Numbered from the stretch's first letter, positions 48,622 to 57,242 are shown. The stretch: 64,000 nucleotides of DNA from Brevibacillus panacihumi W25 (GCF_000503775.1 NZ_KI629786.1:417501-481500); one strand, 5' to 3'. The notes: a model not told the origin generated them from the letters alone. Program-made: numbers and translations.

Positions 48622-48648
48622 ACAGATTCATCCTCGGTAGATAAATAA
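48079..48648 (+). CDS. CBO0543 family membrane protein, copy A
   Basis: About 189 residues with five hydrophobic helices (GVGLSICPWLFWIGF; VLLSGFMMIIVSSWLDQLGIAMG; FSLLPVTVMFLHQY; LFKALLFGGFSAFVAEPVSQM; FPIYVGLYLLASSIA) and the family-typical 'F-L-S-P/F-S-L-L-P' and 'AEP' positions. GTG 48079 follows GGGG at a good distance; GTG 48070 is an alternative. Function unknown; found mostly in spore formers. The other copy (56347-56914) is frameshifted. Confidence 0.83.
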   Translation: MDENQIHHAIEQAYQLIVEAHRNMTDIWRTHVLFTQQWWFGVGLSICPWLFWIGFRDKRATGQVLLSGFMMIIVSSWLDQLGIAMGLWHYHWEVIPFMPANFPWNFSLLPVTVMFLHQYKSGIHPLFKALLFGGFSAFVAEPVSQMADLYHPVHWKHTYSFPIYVGLYLLASSIAKRGVDCTDSSSVDK

Positions 48649-48869
48649 AGGCCAAAACCATAAGTTTACCGATTCCAAAAATCATGCCCAGATTCATGAG
48701 CTGCATATTTACCATGTCATTGTTAAAGACTCAAGTTTGTTAATTGATGATCTACCGGACCACTATCGATTCTCGTCATAACGGCTGACAACGAGTTCCT
48801 TTTGGAATAAGCATTTTTTTTAAGCATAGAATTTAATGATTCTATACTATACCAGGACATGGGTGAAAT

Positions 48870-49913
48870 ATGAAGAAAAATACAAGTATGATAATACAAA
48901 TCGCCGCAACATATTCGGGAACCGTGGTGGGAGCCGGATTTGCTTCAGGACAGTCGATTATGCAGTTTTTCACGGTATACGGAGCCTATGGGGTATTAGG
49001 CATTTTATGCAGCACCTTTCTTTTTGTGTGGATCGGCACTAAAATGATGATTCTAGCTCACCATATCAAAGCATTTTCATATCAGGAGTTTAATGTTTAT
49101 CTGTTTGGCAAGATTTTCGGCAAAGTCGCAAATGCCTTGACTTTAATTATTCTATTTGGGGTAACGGCCGTGATGCTTTCAGGAACCGGTACCATTTTCG
49201 AAGAACAACTCCGTCTACCCTATCAACTGGGTATTATCATCAGCATCGTTTTGTGTTATCTGGTGATGACGAAGGAAATCAGCGGAATTATGTTCGTAAA
49301 CTCGTTAGTTGTTCCCATGATGCTTTTTTTCACTATTCTCCTTGTCGTAAAGGTTGTCAGAATAGACAATATTTTTGATATAGTCGGTTGGCAGAACCAA
49401 CAACTGTACAATTTGAAGTGGTTCGTGAGTCCGTTTGTGTATGCAGGATTGAATTTTGCTTTTATTCTAGCCGTTATGGTTCCTCTGGGGAGTGAGGTGG
49501 ATGACGAAAGCGCATTAAAATGGGGAGGGTTTTGGGGAGGCATTGGTCTTGGTTTTATGCTTCTTGTCAGCCATTTTGCAATGAGCTCAAAGATGCCCGA
49601 GATTCTTCAATACGATATTCCGATGGCCGAGATTATTCGAGATTTCGGGCGGTATTTTCATGTATTGTTTTTGCTCGTAATCTATGGAGAAATATTCACC
49701 ACATTGATAGGCAATGTATTCGGAATTTCTCGTCAAATCCAAAGTCTTTATAATCTTCCTAAAAGTTGGTTGGTTCTTGGCATATTACTTGCTAGTTTTT
49801 TGATTAGTCAAGCCGGTTTCACCTCCTTACTTACTTATCTTTATCCGCTATTTGGGTATATGGGTTTGATACTTCTTATTTTTTTAGCAGTTCAACGGAT
49901 GCCCAGGGACTAA
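48870..49913 (+). CDS. YkvI-type membrane permease (GerAB/APC-like)
   Basis: 347 residues and about ten membrane helices. N-terminal IAATYSGTVVGAGFASGQSIMQFF resembles the LeuT-fold start of YkvI and the GerAB-type permeases. Other signals are GTGTIFEEQLRLPY and VPLGSEVDDESAL. It could be a transporter or a stand-alone germination permease; YkvI members often lie beside sporulation genes. ATG 48870 follows GGGTGA. The 220-base gap upstream shows nothing else. Confidence 0.85.
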   Translation: MKKNTSMIIQIAATYSGTVVGAGFASGQSIMQFFTVYGAYGVLGILCSTFLFVWIGTKMMILAHHIKAFSYQEFNVYLFGKIFGKVANALTLIILFGVTAVMLSGTGTIFEEQLRLPYQLGIIISIVLCYLVMTKEISGIMFVNSLVVPMMLFFTILLVVKVVRIDNIFDIVGWQNQQLYNLKWFVSPFVYAGLNFAFILAVMVPLGSEVDDESALKWGGFWGGIGLGFMLLVSHFAMSSKMPEILQYDIPMAEIIRDFGRYFHVLFLLVIYGEIFTTLIGNVFGISRQIQSLYNLPKSWLVLGILLASFLISQAGFTSLLTYLYPLFGYMGLILLIFLAVQRMPRD

Positions 49914-50133
49914 GTCTCCATATTTTTATAAGTTGATTCGGCACGAAATCCAACTATTGGGTAATTATGCTACTACCGGAATAAAGGCACAGGGTTCCAT
50001 CGATCCAACTTCTTATTTCCAAAACTTTTGGCCTGCCGTCTTAATAGCTAACATAAATGACCTCCATAAGAATAAAGAATACAGCATAGGGTAGACAGTT
50101 GCATGTCATATAGAGTATTTCCAACGACTTCAC
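49914..50133. other. Noncoding stretch after ykvI
   Basis: About 220 bases of AT-rich sequence between ykvI and convergent remnants. No gene or hairpin terminator is evident. Confidence 0.45.
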
Positions 50134-50278
50134 CTAAAAAATAGCTGAAATGAAGTCAAACGGTGTTACTTGACTAAATTGGTTTTTCCCTAACATCTTT
50201 GTAATGATGGACAATCCTACAAAACCTAGCAAGAACTCAATTGAGAATTGAAGAAACAACTTTTCATTTCCTCTTTCA
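50134..50278 (-). pseudogene. DUF421 (YetF-like) remnant
   Basis: The minus strand encodes FLQFSIEFLLGFVGLSIITK and MLGKNQFSQVTPFDFISAIF, then a stop. This matches the first helix and the 'LGK-x-Q-x-SQ' segment of DUF421 proteins. The rest is missing. In-frame it runs straight out of the cardiolipin synthase remnant at 50279, so the two decayed genes have fused. Confidence 0.75.
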
Positions 50279-50944
50279 TCAAATGATTGGTGAAAGCAAG
50301 CACGCCGTTTGATCGAGAATCCGCTGCAAATGCGTGCGTTGAGGCGGGACTTCCATCCGTAAGGGAATGGAGTCCGCAAGATCATGCTCGAATTGTTCCG
50401 CCAGTTTTCGTGCTACTTCAGAACGGTACACAACTTCGCACACTTCATAATTCAGACGGTAGCTTCTTAAATCAAAATTTGAGGAGCCTATCTCGGCAAT
50501 TTCTCCGGTCCGACTTGCAGCTCCTACGATGATCGATACCACGTGGCGGGGAACTAAGCGCACTCGGACACCGCGAACCAAAGCTGCTTTAATCGCCATA
50601 ATAATGTCTGCATCTGGCACAAAGTAAGGCGCGATATTCCAATGGGCGTCGAAGACTGCTTGCAGTTCGTTTGCAGGTTAACCCACTATTCGAATATGGG
50701 TGTCGCGTCAAAAGCCGACATTCGACTTTAATCCGGTATATTCATCCCCGATATTGATGCCTCCAGTAAAAGCTTCCTGACCATCGAATACAACAATCTT
50801 ACAATGATTTCGGCAACTCCAATAGGACAGCGCCCAAGGGAAGCGAATGGGGAAAAAAGATCGGCATTCAATTCCAACCTTCATCATTTGGCAGCCGTAG
50901 CCATGGGCGTGCGTTGGGCCGAGGGGGAACTTGGATACTGTCAA
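50279..50944 (-). pseudogene. Cardiolipin synthase remnant with internal deletions
   Basis: Two frames of a phospholipase-D type synthase remain: IECRSFFPIRFPWALSYWSCR with NHCKIVVFDGQEAF (first HKD motif), and after a jump MPDADIIMAIKAALVRGVRVRL...EIGSSNFDLRSYRLNYEV. Compared with the intact gene at 57297-58811 the first ~190 residues, about 115 residues between the two HKD regions and the second HKD histidine segment are lost. Its C-terminus ends ILDQTACLLSPII, paralleling MLDQAARLLSPLL of the intact copy. Confidence 0.88.
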
Positions 50945-51019
50945 CTTTAGCAGTGGCGATGGGGGCGGCAGTGTTTAGGTTTATCCAAGGTTAGCTGTCT
51001 AAACAAAAGAATAGTGGCG

Positions 51020-51064
51020 AAAAGAGATCAAACCCTACTCAACTTGTAGGGTTTGATCTCTTTT
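51020..51064. terminator. Strong bidirectional hairpin
   Basis: A perfect 19-base-pair stem (AAAAGAGATCAAACCCTAC, 51020-51038, with 51046-51064) and seven-base loop. Both sides end in A/T runs, so it can terminate in either direction. Confidence 0.85.
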
Positions 51065-51083
51065 CTAATCTGTTCACCGATGA

Positions 51084-51126
51084 AAACAGACAAGCCATGT
51101 CCTCAATATTCATGGTTTGTCTGTTT
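51084..51126. terminator. Second bidirectional hairpin, terminator of DUF1657 gene
   Basis: AACAGACAAGCCATG pairs with CATGGTTTGTCTGTT (one wobble) at 51085-51099 and 51111-51125, just past the stop of the leftward DUF1657 gene. Confidence 0.8.
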
Positions 51127-51129
51127 TTC

Positions 51130-51336
51130 TTAAAACCCCTTATATTGAGGCTCTTCATTTTCCAACTGTTGTACGCGGCTTTCTACTTGCTGCACGATTT
51201 GTTGGGTTTGTTGGGCCGCATTCGTAAAGAGCGATTTTGCTTCTTGATTTTGTGTTTCCAAAGCAAATTGTTCCAGACTCGCCTGAGCACTTTTTAAAGA
51301 TGCTACGCACGTTTTCACTTGAGAAGCAACTGTCAC
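51130..51336 (-). CDS. DUF1657 protein (leftward copy)
   Basis: A 68-residue helical protein beginning MTVASQVKTCVASLKSAQAS and ending EEPQYKGF. DUF1657 genes are first and sixth in the spoVA2mob operon and occur beside spoVA in many spore formers. GTG 51336 has AAAGGAGGTGACATTCC in front. It heads the decayed cardiolipin synthase/DUF421 unit. Its function is unknown; the copy at 57004-57210 differs in about fifteen residues. Confidence 0.9.
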   Translation of the reverse strand: MTVASQVKTCVASLKSAQASLEQFALETQNQEAKSLFTNAAQQTQQIVQQVESRVQQLENEEPQYKGF

Positions 51337-51476
51337 GGAATGTCACCTCCTTTACCTTAGGATAGGATAATGTTTCAGGGGTAATAGGAATAGATGCTTA
51401 CATTCTCCCAATACCGAAATTAATATTTCCGTCTCGCAACAAAAGTATACGTTAGAAAAAAAATTCAAATGGAAAT

Positions 51477-51506
51477 GCATGAAAATAATGGAATTAGGAC
51501 ATATTA
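51477..51506 (+). promoter_or_regulatory. Possible sigma-G (forespore) promoter of the spoVA operon
   Basis: GCATG (51477-51481), 18 bases, CATATTA (51500-51506). This fits the forespore pattern GYATR-N16..18-CATnnTA and lies 42 bases before the DUF421 start. spoVA operons of Bacillus are transcribed by sigma-G. Confidence 0.55.
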
Positions 51507-51547
51507 ACTTTTGTCGATTAATGTGATTGGAAAGGAATGGTGATATT

Positions 51548-52408
51548 ATGCCGGATTGGGTAGAAATCGCTTTGCGAACGTTATTGTCTATGGGGGTTCT
51601 TTTTGTCCTAACGAAGATATTGGGTAAACGACAGGTATCACAGCTTTCATTGTTTGAGTATATCACCGGAATCACGATCGGCAGCCTTGCAGCTTACGTT
51701 TCGTTGGATCTGGAGTCCAATTGGTATCTGGGCTTGGTTTCGATGACGGTTTGGACCGTTGTTTCTTTAGGGATTGAATTTTTACAGCTGAAAAGCAAAA
51801 CGGCAAGAGACCTATTCGACGGCAAAGCAACAGTGCTCATTAAGGACGGCAAGATCATGGAGGATAACCTAAAAAAAGAAAGGATTACCACGGATGAACT
51901 TATGGAACAGCTTCGAATAAAGAATGTGTTCAAAGCTGCCGATGTTGAATTCGCCATCATGGAGTCAAGCGGTGACGTTAGCGTTCTTTTAACCAAGGAA
52001 AATCAACCGTTAACGCCTAAACACCTGGGAATAAATGTCGGGCCGGAACAAGAACCTCAATCGGTCATTATGGATGGAAAAATAATGGACGAACCGCTTG
52101 CCACGATAGGTCTAAACAGGAAATGGCTGGATACGGAACTGGAGAAATTAGGTGTTTCGATTGATAACGTATTTCTTGGACAGGTGGATTCCTATGGCCA
52201 GCTATACGTTGATTTATTTGATGATCAGATCAAAGTACCGAAACCCCAGAAAAAAGCCGCGTTGCTTGCAACATTGAAAAAGTGTGAAGCGAATCTCGAA
52301 ATGTTTGGCTTATCTACCAAAGAACAAAATACAAAGCAGATGTACGAGCAATGTTCAAAAGCGTTAGAAAAGATTATTGATGAAGTTAAACCATTGCTGA
52401 TTCGTTAA
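51548..52408 (+). CDS. DUF421 (YetF-type) membrane protein with C-terminal DUF1657-like part
   Basis: About 286 residues. Three N-terminal helices (FVLTKILGKRQVSQLSLFEYITGI follows the first) are followed by two DUF421 cytoplasmic domains (TARDLFDGKATVLIKDGKIMED, ... DNVFLGQVDSYGQLYVDLFDD) and a C-terminal helical part (AALLATLKKCEANLEMFGL) like DUF1657. This DUF421+DUF1657 protein is the second gene of spoVA2mob-type operons. ATG 51548 is preceded by GGTGAT. It reads into spoVAC after 44 bases. Confidence 0.92.
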   Translation: MPDWVEIALRTLLSMGVLFVLTKILGKRQVSQLSLFEYITGITIGSLAAYVSLDLESNWYLGLVSMTVWTVVSLGIEFLQLKSKTARDLFDGKATVLIKDGKIMEDNLKKERITTDELMEQLRIKNVFKAADVEFAIMESSGDVSVLLTKENQPLTPKHLGINVGPEQEPQSVIMDGKIMDEPLATIGLNRKWLDTELEKLGVSIDNVFLGQVDSYGQLYVDLFDDQIKVPKPQKKAALLATLKKCEANLEMFGLSTKEQNTKQMYEQCSKALEKIIDEVKPLLIR

Positions 52409-52452
52409 CAATTCGCTAATTATACGTCAGCTGAAAATCGAGGAGGATGTTC

Positions 52453-52932
52453 ATGGCAAATAATATAAAGAAAAATTTAACGCGGGTACAACAGGAATAT
52501 AAAGAATTGGCGCAAAGCGTCGAACCTCCGAGGCCCATACTCAAAAACTTCATTCGTGCGTTTATAGCCGGCGGGGCCATTTGTTTGGTTGGACAAGCCA
52601 TCCAGGAAATGTTTGTGCATTGGGGCGGCTTTGATGAGAAAAAAGCTGGGGACCCTACCGTGGCGGTTATGATACTCCTTTCTGTCATTCTGACCAGCAT
52701 GGGGGTGTACGATAAGTTTGCCCAATGGGCTGGTGCGGGTTCCGCAGTGCCTGTGACGGGATTTGCGAATTCGATGGCATCCGCTGCGATTGAACATCAG
52801 AGTGAAGGTATGGTGCTCGGTGTTGGCGGTAAAATGTTTAAACTGGCTGGACCGGTTATTGTATTTGGTACAGTCGCCGCCTTTGCGGTAGGAATTGTAC
52901 ATTTGCTGATCAAAGGCGGGGGAGGCTCTTAA
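52453..52932 (+). CDS. spoVAC: Stage V sporulation protein AC
   Basis: A 159-residue inner-spore-membrane protein with four to five helices: IRAFIAGGAICLVGQAIQEMF, then VMILLSVILTSMGVYDKFAQWAGAGSAVPVTGFANSMASAAIEH and a last helix. SpoVAC acts as a mechanosensitive channel passing dipicolinate and is part of the SpoVA complex. ATG 52453 follows GAGGAGG. It sits directly before spoVAD (one base gap). Confidence 0.95.
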   Translation: MANNIKKNLTRVQQEYKELAQSVEPPRPILKNFIRAFIAGGAICLVGQAIQEMFVHWGGFDEKKAGDPTVAVMILLSVILTSMGVYDKFAQWAGAGSAVPVTGFANSMASAAIEHQSEGMVLGVGGKMFKLAGPVIVFGTVAAFAVGIVHLLIKGGGGS

Positions 52933-52933
52933 T

Positions 52934-53953
52934 ATGTTAAAGGGACACCAGAGTTGGCTATTTGAGAACAAGCCGTTCATCCGATCAACAGCAACGGTAG
53001 TGGGTCCATTTGAAGGAAGAGGCCCGCTGGCCAAAGATTTTGACATTGTCCATGGAGAATCCATGATGGGACAAAAGAGCTGGGAGAAAGCAGAAAAGGC
53101 ATTGATTGAAGAAGCGGCAAAACTGGCTATTGAAAATGCGGGGTTGACAAAGGAACAAGTACAGTTTTACATAGGCGGGGATTTGATGAATCAAATCATT
53201 AGCAGCAGTTTTGCCGCGCGAACATTATCGATCCCTTACATCGGTGTGTTTGGCGCTTGTTCAACCTCGATGGAAAGTCTGGCATTAGCAGCTAACCTTG
53301 TAAATTCCGGTTCGGCGAAATTTGTGTTGGCGGGGACATGCAGCCATGATTCCAGTGCGGAGAAACAGTTCCGATATCCGACCGAGTACGGTTCGCAAAA
53401 ACCGCCAACCGCCCAATATACGGTAACCGGGGCCGGTGCTGCCATCGTATCCATGGAAGGTGACGGACCGGTTGTTACATCTGCCACCATTGGCCGGGTT
53501 ATCGATATGGGCATTAAAGATCCGTTTAATATGGGCGCAGCGATGGCTCCTGCAGCGGTAGACACCATTGAGGCGCATGTTCGAGATTTGGGAATTGAAC
53601 CGGGTTATTACGATTTGATCGTTACCGGCGATCTTGCGAAAGTCGGATATGAAATCGCCTGTAAATTGTTTAAGAAACATAACTTTCCCATCGAACAAAC
53701 CGAATATTCCGATTGCGGGATGATGATTTACGATTATGAAACCCAAATGGTTCAAGCCGGAGCAAGCGGCTGCGGTTGTTCGGCAGTTGTTACCTATGGA
53801 CATTTGCTAAATCGGATGCGAAGAGGTGAGCTGAAACGAATCCTCGTTGTCGCTACGGGGGCGCTGCTATCCCCGATTTCATTTCAACAAGGGGAAAGCA
53901 TTCCTTGTATCGCTCATGCCGTATCCATAGAGGCAGGAAGGGAGATATTATGA
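52934..53953 (+). CDS. spoVAD: Stage V sporulation protein AD
   Basis: 339 residues with a thiolase-like fold; it binds Ca-dipicolinate on the outer face of the spore inner membrane. The thiolase core Cys segment is [18 protein letters not shown], with [34 protein letters not shown] and C-terminal [23 protein letters not shown] typical of SpoVAD. It overlaps spoVAE by four bases (ATGA), so they are coupled. Confidence 0.96.
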   Translation: MLKGHQSWLFENKPFIRSTATVVGPFEGRGPLAKDFDIVHGESMMGQKSWEKAEKALIEEAAKLAIENAGLTKEQVQFYIGGDLMNQIISSSFAARTLSIPYIGVFGACSTSMESLALAANLVNSGSAKFVLAGTCSHDSSAEKQFRYPTEYGSQKPPTAQYTVTGAGAAIVSMEGDGPVVTSATIGRVIDMGIKDPFNMGAAMAPAAVDTIEAHVRDLGIEPGYYDLIVTGDLAKVGYEIACKLFKKHNFPIEQTEYSDCGMMIYDYETQMVQAGASGCGCSAVVTYGHLLNRMRRGELKRILVVATGALLSPISFQQGESIPCIAHAVSIEAGREIL

Positions 53954-54300
53954 TTTTTCTTTGGGCTTTTTTGGTGGGAGGTGCAATCTGTGTTTTCGGA
54001 CAATTTTGTTTTGATGTCTTGAAACTTACACCGGCCCACACCATGACCCTGCTTGTTGTATTGGGCGCGATTGTCGACGGAATTGGATGGTATGATCCGC
54101 TGATTGAATTTGCCGGGGCAGGAGCATCGGTCCCGATTACAAGCTTTGGTAACGCTCTTGTCCATGGTGCGCTTCAAGAACTAAAGAGCAATGGCTGGAT
54201 TGGGATCATCACCGGAATTTTCGAAGTGACCAGTGCCGGAATATCCGCAGCGATTATTTTTTCGTTTCTCGCTGCATTGTTCGTAAAGCCCAAAGGATAA
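53950..54300 (+). CDS. spoVAE: Stage V sporulation protein AE (AEb type)
   Basis: A 116-residue membrane protein of the SpoVAEb type: [60 protein letters not shown] and a last helix. With SpoVAC and SpoVAD it forms the DPA transport core. ATG 53950 overlaps the spoVAD stop. No spoVAA, AB, AEa or AF are present, the same reduced set found in spoVA2mob. Confidence 0.95.
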   Translation: MIFLWAFLVGGAICVFGQFCFDVLKLTPAHTMTLLVVLGAIVDGIGWYDPLIEFAGAGASVPITSFGNALVHGALQELKSNGWIGIITGIFEVTSAGISAAIIFSFLAALFVKPKG

Positions 54301-54343
54301 TACGGGGCCCAATCCGAATTTCGTTGGCTAAAATACACTGTAA

Positions 54344-54378
54344 CGGTCGGTCAGGGCGATCCCTAACCGGCCGGTTTT
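54344..54378 (+). terminator. Terminator of the spoVA operon
   Basis: CGGTCGGT plus AGGG (54344-54356) pair with CCCT plus ACCGGCCG (54361-54374, one bulged base), followed by TTTT. Confidence 0.7.
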
Positions 54379-54474
54379 GATTATGAGAAACATTTACTTG
54401 TTCCAATCTGTACGGAATGTCCCCATCGATAATCTCAAAGGTTACGTTGACCAAGCTATAAAAGCCATATACTG

Positions 54475-54648
54475 TCAGACGCTATTTATTTCGGTTCCTA
54501 TATTCTCCATCACTTCTTTGGTTCGCTCCATTAAACTCGGCTCGGTTGGAACATTTTCACTTGCCTTTCCATCCAAGATTATTGGAGATTTGTTACTTGT
54601 CGTTTTGATTCGCTGTCTAAATTGTGATTTAAGTTCGCTTTTTTCCAT
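54475..54648 (-). CDS. Small 57-residue protein of unknown function, antisense to the spoVA operon
   Basis: Minus strand ATG 54648 is preceded by AAAAGGAGAAAG at five bases, an excellent ribosome binding site. The product begins MEKSELKSQFRQRIKTTSN, continues SPIILDGKASENV and ends NIGTEINSV; polar, no membrane helix. I do not recognise the family. A forespore-type promoter lies upstream (54691-54719), so it may be a small spore protein. The 54.38-54.88 kb gap around it has no other gene I can support. Confidence 0.6.
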   Translation of the reverse strand: MEKSELKSQFRQRIKTTSNKSPIILDGKASENVPTEPSLMERTKEVMENIGTEINSV

Positions 54649-54690
54649 ACTTTCTCCTTTTCATTCGCCATTTTCAGAATATGCAACTGA

Positions 54691-54719
54691 TATTATTCCG
54701 ATTTTCATATCCTTTATGC
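54691..54719 (-). promoter_or_regulatory. Possible forespore (sigma-G) promoter of the small leftward gene
   Basis: On the minus strand GCATA (54719-54715) is followed after 17 bases by AATAATA (54697-54691). This is close to GYATR-N17-CATnnTA. It lies 42 bases before the 54648 start. Confidence 0.4.
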
Positions 54720-54885
54720 ATCATAGGAGTCAGGTCCCCGAAAGGCTGTGTTTCCGCCTGCATATAGACAACCAACCCGATAAAATGACCGGAAACCGGG
54801 CGGATGCCGTTGTCGCTTCTATGCGCCTGCCATAGACTAATGCTGTAAGTTCAACTTTACCTAACCCAAGGAGGAATGTTTTCAA

Positions 54886-55089
54886 ATGCAGTTTATCAAA
54901 CAGGCAATGCCCATGTATACGCATGACCAGGCCGCTTATGTCAGGCAAATGTACGATTGGCACATGAAAATGGCTCAGTATCACGAACAATTACGTACCT
55001 TTCATCTGGAAAGGGCGAAACAATTTCAAAAGCTCTCCGAAGAAAAAGCGAAAACGTCAGAAATATCCAGCGACACCAGCGCCGCTTAA
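54886..55089 (+). CDS. Small charged protein of unknown function (67 residues)
   Basis: A helical, charged protein (MYTHDQAAYVRQMYDWHMKMAQYHEQ; LERAKQFQKLSEEKAK) with many aromatic and histidine residues in the first half. ATG 54886 has AAGGAGG 11 bases upstream. CATAGACTA (54831-54839), the mother-cell -10 pattern CATAnnnTA, stands 47 bases before it, but no -35 element could be assigned. I do not recognise it. It precedes another small gene by 12 bases. Confidence 0.6.
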   Translation: MQFIKQAMPMYTHDQAAYVRQMYDWHMKMAQYHEQLRTFHLERAKQFQKLSEEKAKTSEISSDTSAA

Positions 55090-55101
55090 AGGCGAACCGA
55101 C

Positions 55102-55332
55102 ATGGAGCGATGTGATGAATTGGCAGCATTCCGAATCAAAATCTGGGACCGCTATGTAACCCTTCGTTCCCAATATGGAGCCCGGATGCCCTTGTCTTTC
55201 GACCAGTTCTGGTATGACTTTTTGGCCAGGCACATGCTATCCGACTGTGGCGTAGAGCAAGTATATGAGGACTTCTGCAACAACTGGGAGAATCGGTGTG
55301 TGAAAAATGTTTGCGATTCGAGCCATCGGTAG
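55102..55332 (+). CDS. Small protein of unknown function (76 residues)
   Basis: Reads MERCDELAAFRIKIWDRYVT and later DQFWYDFLARHMLSDCGVEQ; four cysteines (CDEL, SDCG, DFCNN, RCVKN) and many aromatic residues. The ribosome binding site is weak (AAAGGCGA). Close behind the previous small gene, so probably co-transcribed. Not recognised. Confidence 0.5.
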   Translation: MERCDELAAFRIKIWDRYVTLRSQYGARMPLSFDQFWYDFLARHMLSDCGVEQVYEDFCNNWENRCVKNVCDSSHR

Positions 55333-55803
55333 AATGCCTGCGAAATAGGACCAAATGGCCGGCTGTTGCCCAAAATGGGTTGCTCCGGCCTTTGATATTT
55401 GTATGCAGGGGACAAGGGTAGATGGGATCAAATCCAAGCGGACTTTCACGATGCGGATAACTGCATAGGATGATTCGTTTCTGGACAACTTAAATGCTGT
55501 TTGCATAAATTTGGAAAGGCGGATGCCTGCATGTTACCAACATTCAGTACAAGCATTAAAAACTGGACTACCTCTGCCCCAAGACAACCAAATCGATGTA
55601 AAAATTGCATCTGGGGCAACTGGGATGGGTTGAAACAATTTTGTTCGAAACCTGTCTGCATTAAGAAACAACCAGTATAAGAGAAAGTCCATCTTCTTTA
55701 CTTGATCATGTTCGGTTATCTGTAAAGAATTCATGCCCAGTGACTGGCATTTTTGCCGAGGACGCATATAATGACGTGATCCAACTTTGAGGAGTGATGA
55801 ATC
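55333..55803. other. Noncoding region leading into duplication copy B
   Basis: About 470 bases. From 55687 it is the start of duplication copy B (end of the CBO0543 fragment and the spacer before the 157-residue gene). The first 350 bases have only shadow frames on the minus strand; nothing recognisable. Confidence 0.5.
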
Positions 55804-56881
55804 ATGTCCGTTGCGGCTCAAACAAGTACAAAGAGTTTACCTCCCTTTTCCATATGGGGGGTTCATGCATCTGTCGCCGGAAGACCGGTTGTGTGGGGCA
55901 AACTCGTGATGCGTGTTTTGCCGGATCAACAAATTCAAGGCACCATCCGATTTCGCGGAACGCCGATTCCGATTGAAGGAAGCTGGAATGAAAGCGCGCA
56001 GCAGATCATGTTTCATTCCCCCTACGCCGCCTACTCCGGCCATTTATCCATCTACGACGATGTCCAGATTCAACTTCGGCATCTGGTTCTCACCGGACGC
56101 CTCCAGATGCTCCCCCCCTCTTTACAGGCAGGTGAGTATGGAACCTGGGTAGCGACAACAGATATAAGCTTGCCGGAGTATAGCGGCTATGTCCCACCGC
56201 AACCGCCTTCAACTTCGTTGCCGCCGGTTGGCGTATTTGTAACGTCGAATATACTGTATGGAAACTCGCGTATATAAAGCAGGCAAAGCAGGCACATATC
56301 GGATGAAAAATGATCGGTATCCGGATAACGGAAAGGGGTGGCATCGGTGGACGAAAATCAGATTCATCATGCAATCGAACAAGCCTATCAATTGATTGTT
56401 GAAGCACACCGCAACATGACTGACATTTGGCGCACTCACGTACTGTTTACGCAGCAATGGTGGTTTGGAGTAGGTTTATCGATATGCCCCTGGCTATTTT
56501 GGATCGGATTTCGGGATAAGAGAGCTACGGGACAGGTTCTCCTATCCGGGCTTACGATGATTATCGTGGCTGGACCAGCTTGGGATTGCCATGGGACTCT
56601 TGCATTATCACTGGGAAGTCATACCGTTCATGCCGGCCAATTTTCCATGGAATTTTTCACTTCTTCCCGTCACGGTTATGTTCTTACACCAGTACAAGTC
56701 TGGCATACATCCGTTGTTCAAAGCTCTCCTATTTGGGGGATTTTCCGCTTTTGTGGCCGAGCCGGTCTCACAAATGGCCGATTTATACCACCCCGTTCAC
56801 TGGAAACATACCTATTCTTTTCCTATCTATGTTGGGCTGTACTTGCTGGCTTCAAGCATTGCCAAGAAGGGCATAGATTGC
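55687..56881 (+). repeat. Direct duplication, copy B (see 47324-48621)
   Basis: Same order and orientation as copy A: tail of a CBO0543 gene, the 157-residue gene and a CBO0543 gene. The 157-residue gene is almost unchanged, while the CBO0543 gene has lost eight bases and the spacer between them is shorter by about 90 bases. Confidence 0.92.
55804..56277 (+). CDS. Hypothetical protein, copy B of the duplicated 157-residue family
   Basis: Same length as copy A (47443-47916); it differs in three residues (Val to Leu near 12, Ser to Pro near 135, Leu to Ile at the end). The start has the same GAGGAGTGATGAATC leader. Since the CBO0543 gene behind it is broken while this one stays intact, it may be kept for its own sake, or the duplication is too recent for decay. 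Confidence 0.72.
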   Translation: MSVAAQTSTKSLPPFSIWGVHASVAGRPVVWGKLVMRVLPDQQIQGTIRFRGTPIPIEGSWNESAQQIMFHSPYAAYSGHLSIYDDVQIQLRHLVLTGRLQMLPPSLQAGEYGTWVATTDISLPEYSGYVPPQPPSTSLPPVGVFVTSNILYGNSRI

Positions 56882-56914
56882 GGTAAGTCTTTTCAGAAAG
56901 ACTCTAACCCCTGA
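56347..56914 (+). pseudogene. CBO0543 family gene, copy B, frameshifted
   Basis: The first 70 codons match copy A (IHHAIEQAYQLIVEAHRNMTDIWRTHVLF...). At about 56560 eight bases (of ATCGTGTCGTCGTGG in copy A) are missing, so the frame switches; the rest of the protein (MGLLHYHWEVIPFMPANFPWNFSLL...) continues in another frame to 56914. A frame-through product would lose the last three helices. Confidence 0.87.
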
Positions 56915-57003
56915 CAATAGCCAATCATCAAATTTTACCATTCATTATTTTTCTGACGGGTTGACATATTACATATGGATGCCATTTCAGGAGGTGATTC
57001 AAC

Positions 57004-57210
57004 ATGACGGTAGCTTCTCAAGTGAAAACAGCTGTAGCTTCATTAAAAAGCGCACAGGCCAGCTTTGAACAGTTTGCGTTAAATACACAAAACCAGCAGG
57101 CCAAAACCACGTTCACAAATGCAGCGCAACAGACACAAAACATCATTGACCAGGTCACTCCACGGATACAACAAATTGAACAGGAAGAACCGCAGTATAA
57201 AGGGTTCTAA
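57004..57210 (+). CDS. DUF1657 protein (rightward copy)
   Basis: 68 residues, MTVASQVKTAVASLKSAQAS ... EEPQYKGF, the paralogue of 51130-51336. ATG has AGGAGGTG seven bases upstream. It heads a unit with the intact cardiolipin synthase. CATATTA at 56967-56973 could be a forespore -10, but the -35 is poor. Confidence 0.9.
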   Translation: MTVASQVKTAVASLKSAQASFEQFALNTQNQQAKTTFTNAAQQTQNIIDQVTPRIQQIEQEEPQYKGF

Positions 57211-57215
57211 AAAAG

Positions 57216-57242
57216 GCCATGCCGATCTTTTCTCGGCATGGC
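57216..57242 (+). terminator. Hairpin between DUF1657 and cardiolipin synthase
   Basis: GCCATGCCGA (57216-57225) pairs with TCGGCATGGC (57233-57242). The T run after it is interrupted, so it may attenuate rather than end transcription. It encloses the ATG at 57219, which argues against that start for the next gene. Confidence 0.65.

Noticed and set aside
54377..54835. 152-codon plus-strand frame after spoVAE
   Set aside because: Starts inside the spoVA terminator, has no ribosome binding site, and a better supported minus-strand gene (54475-54648) lies under it.
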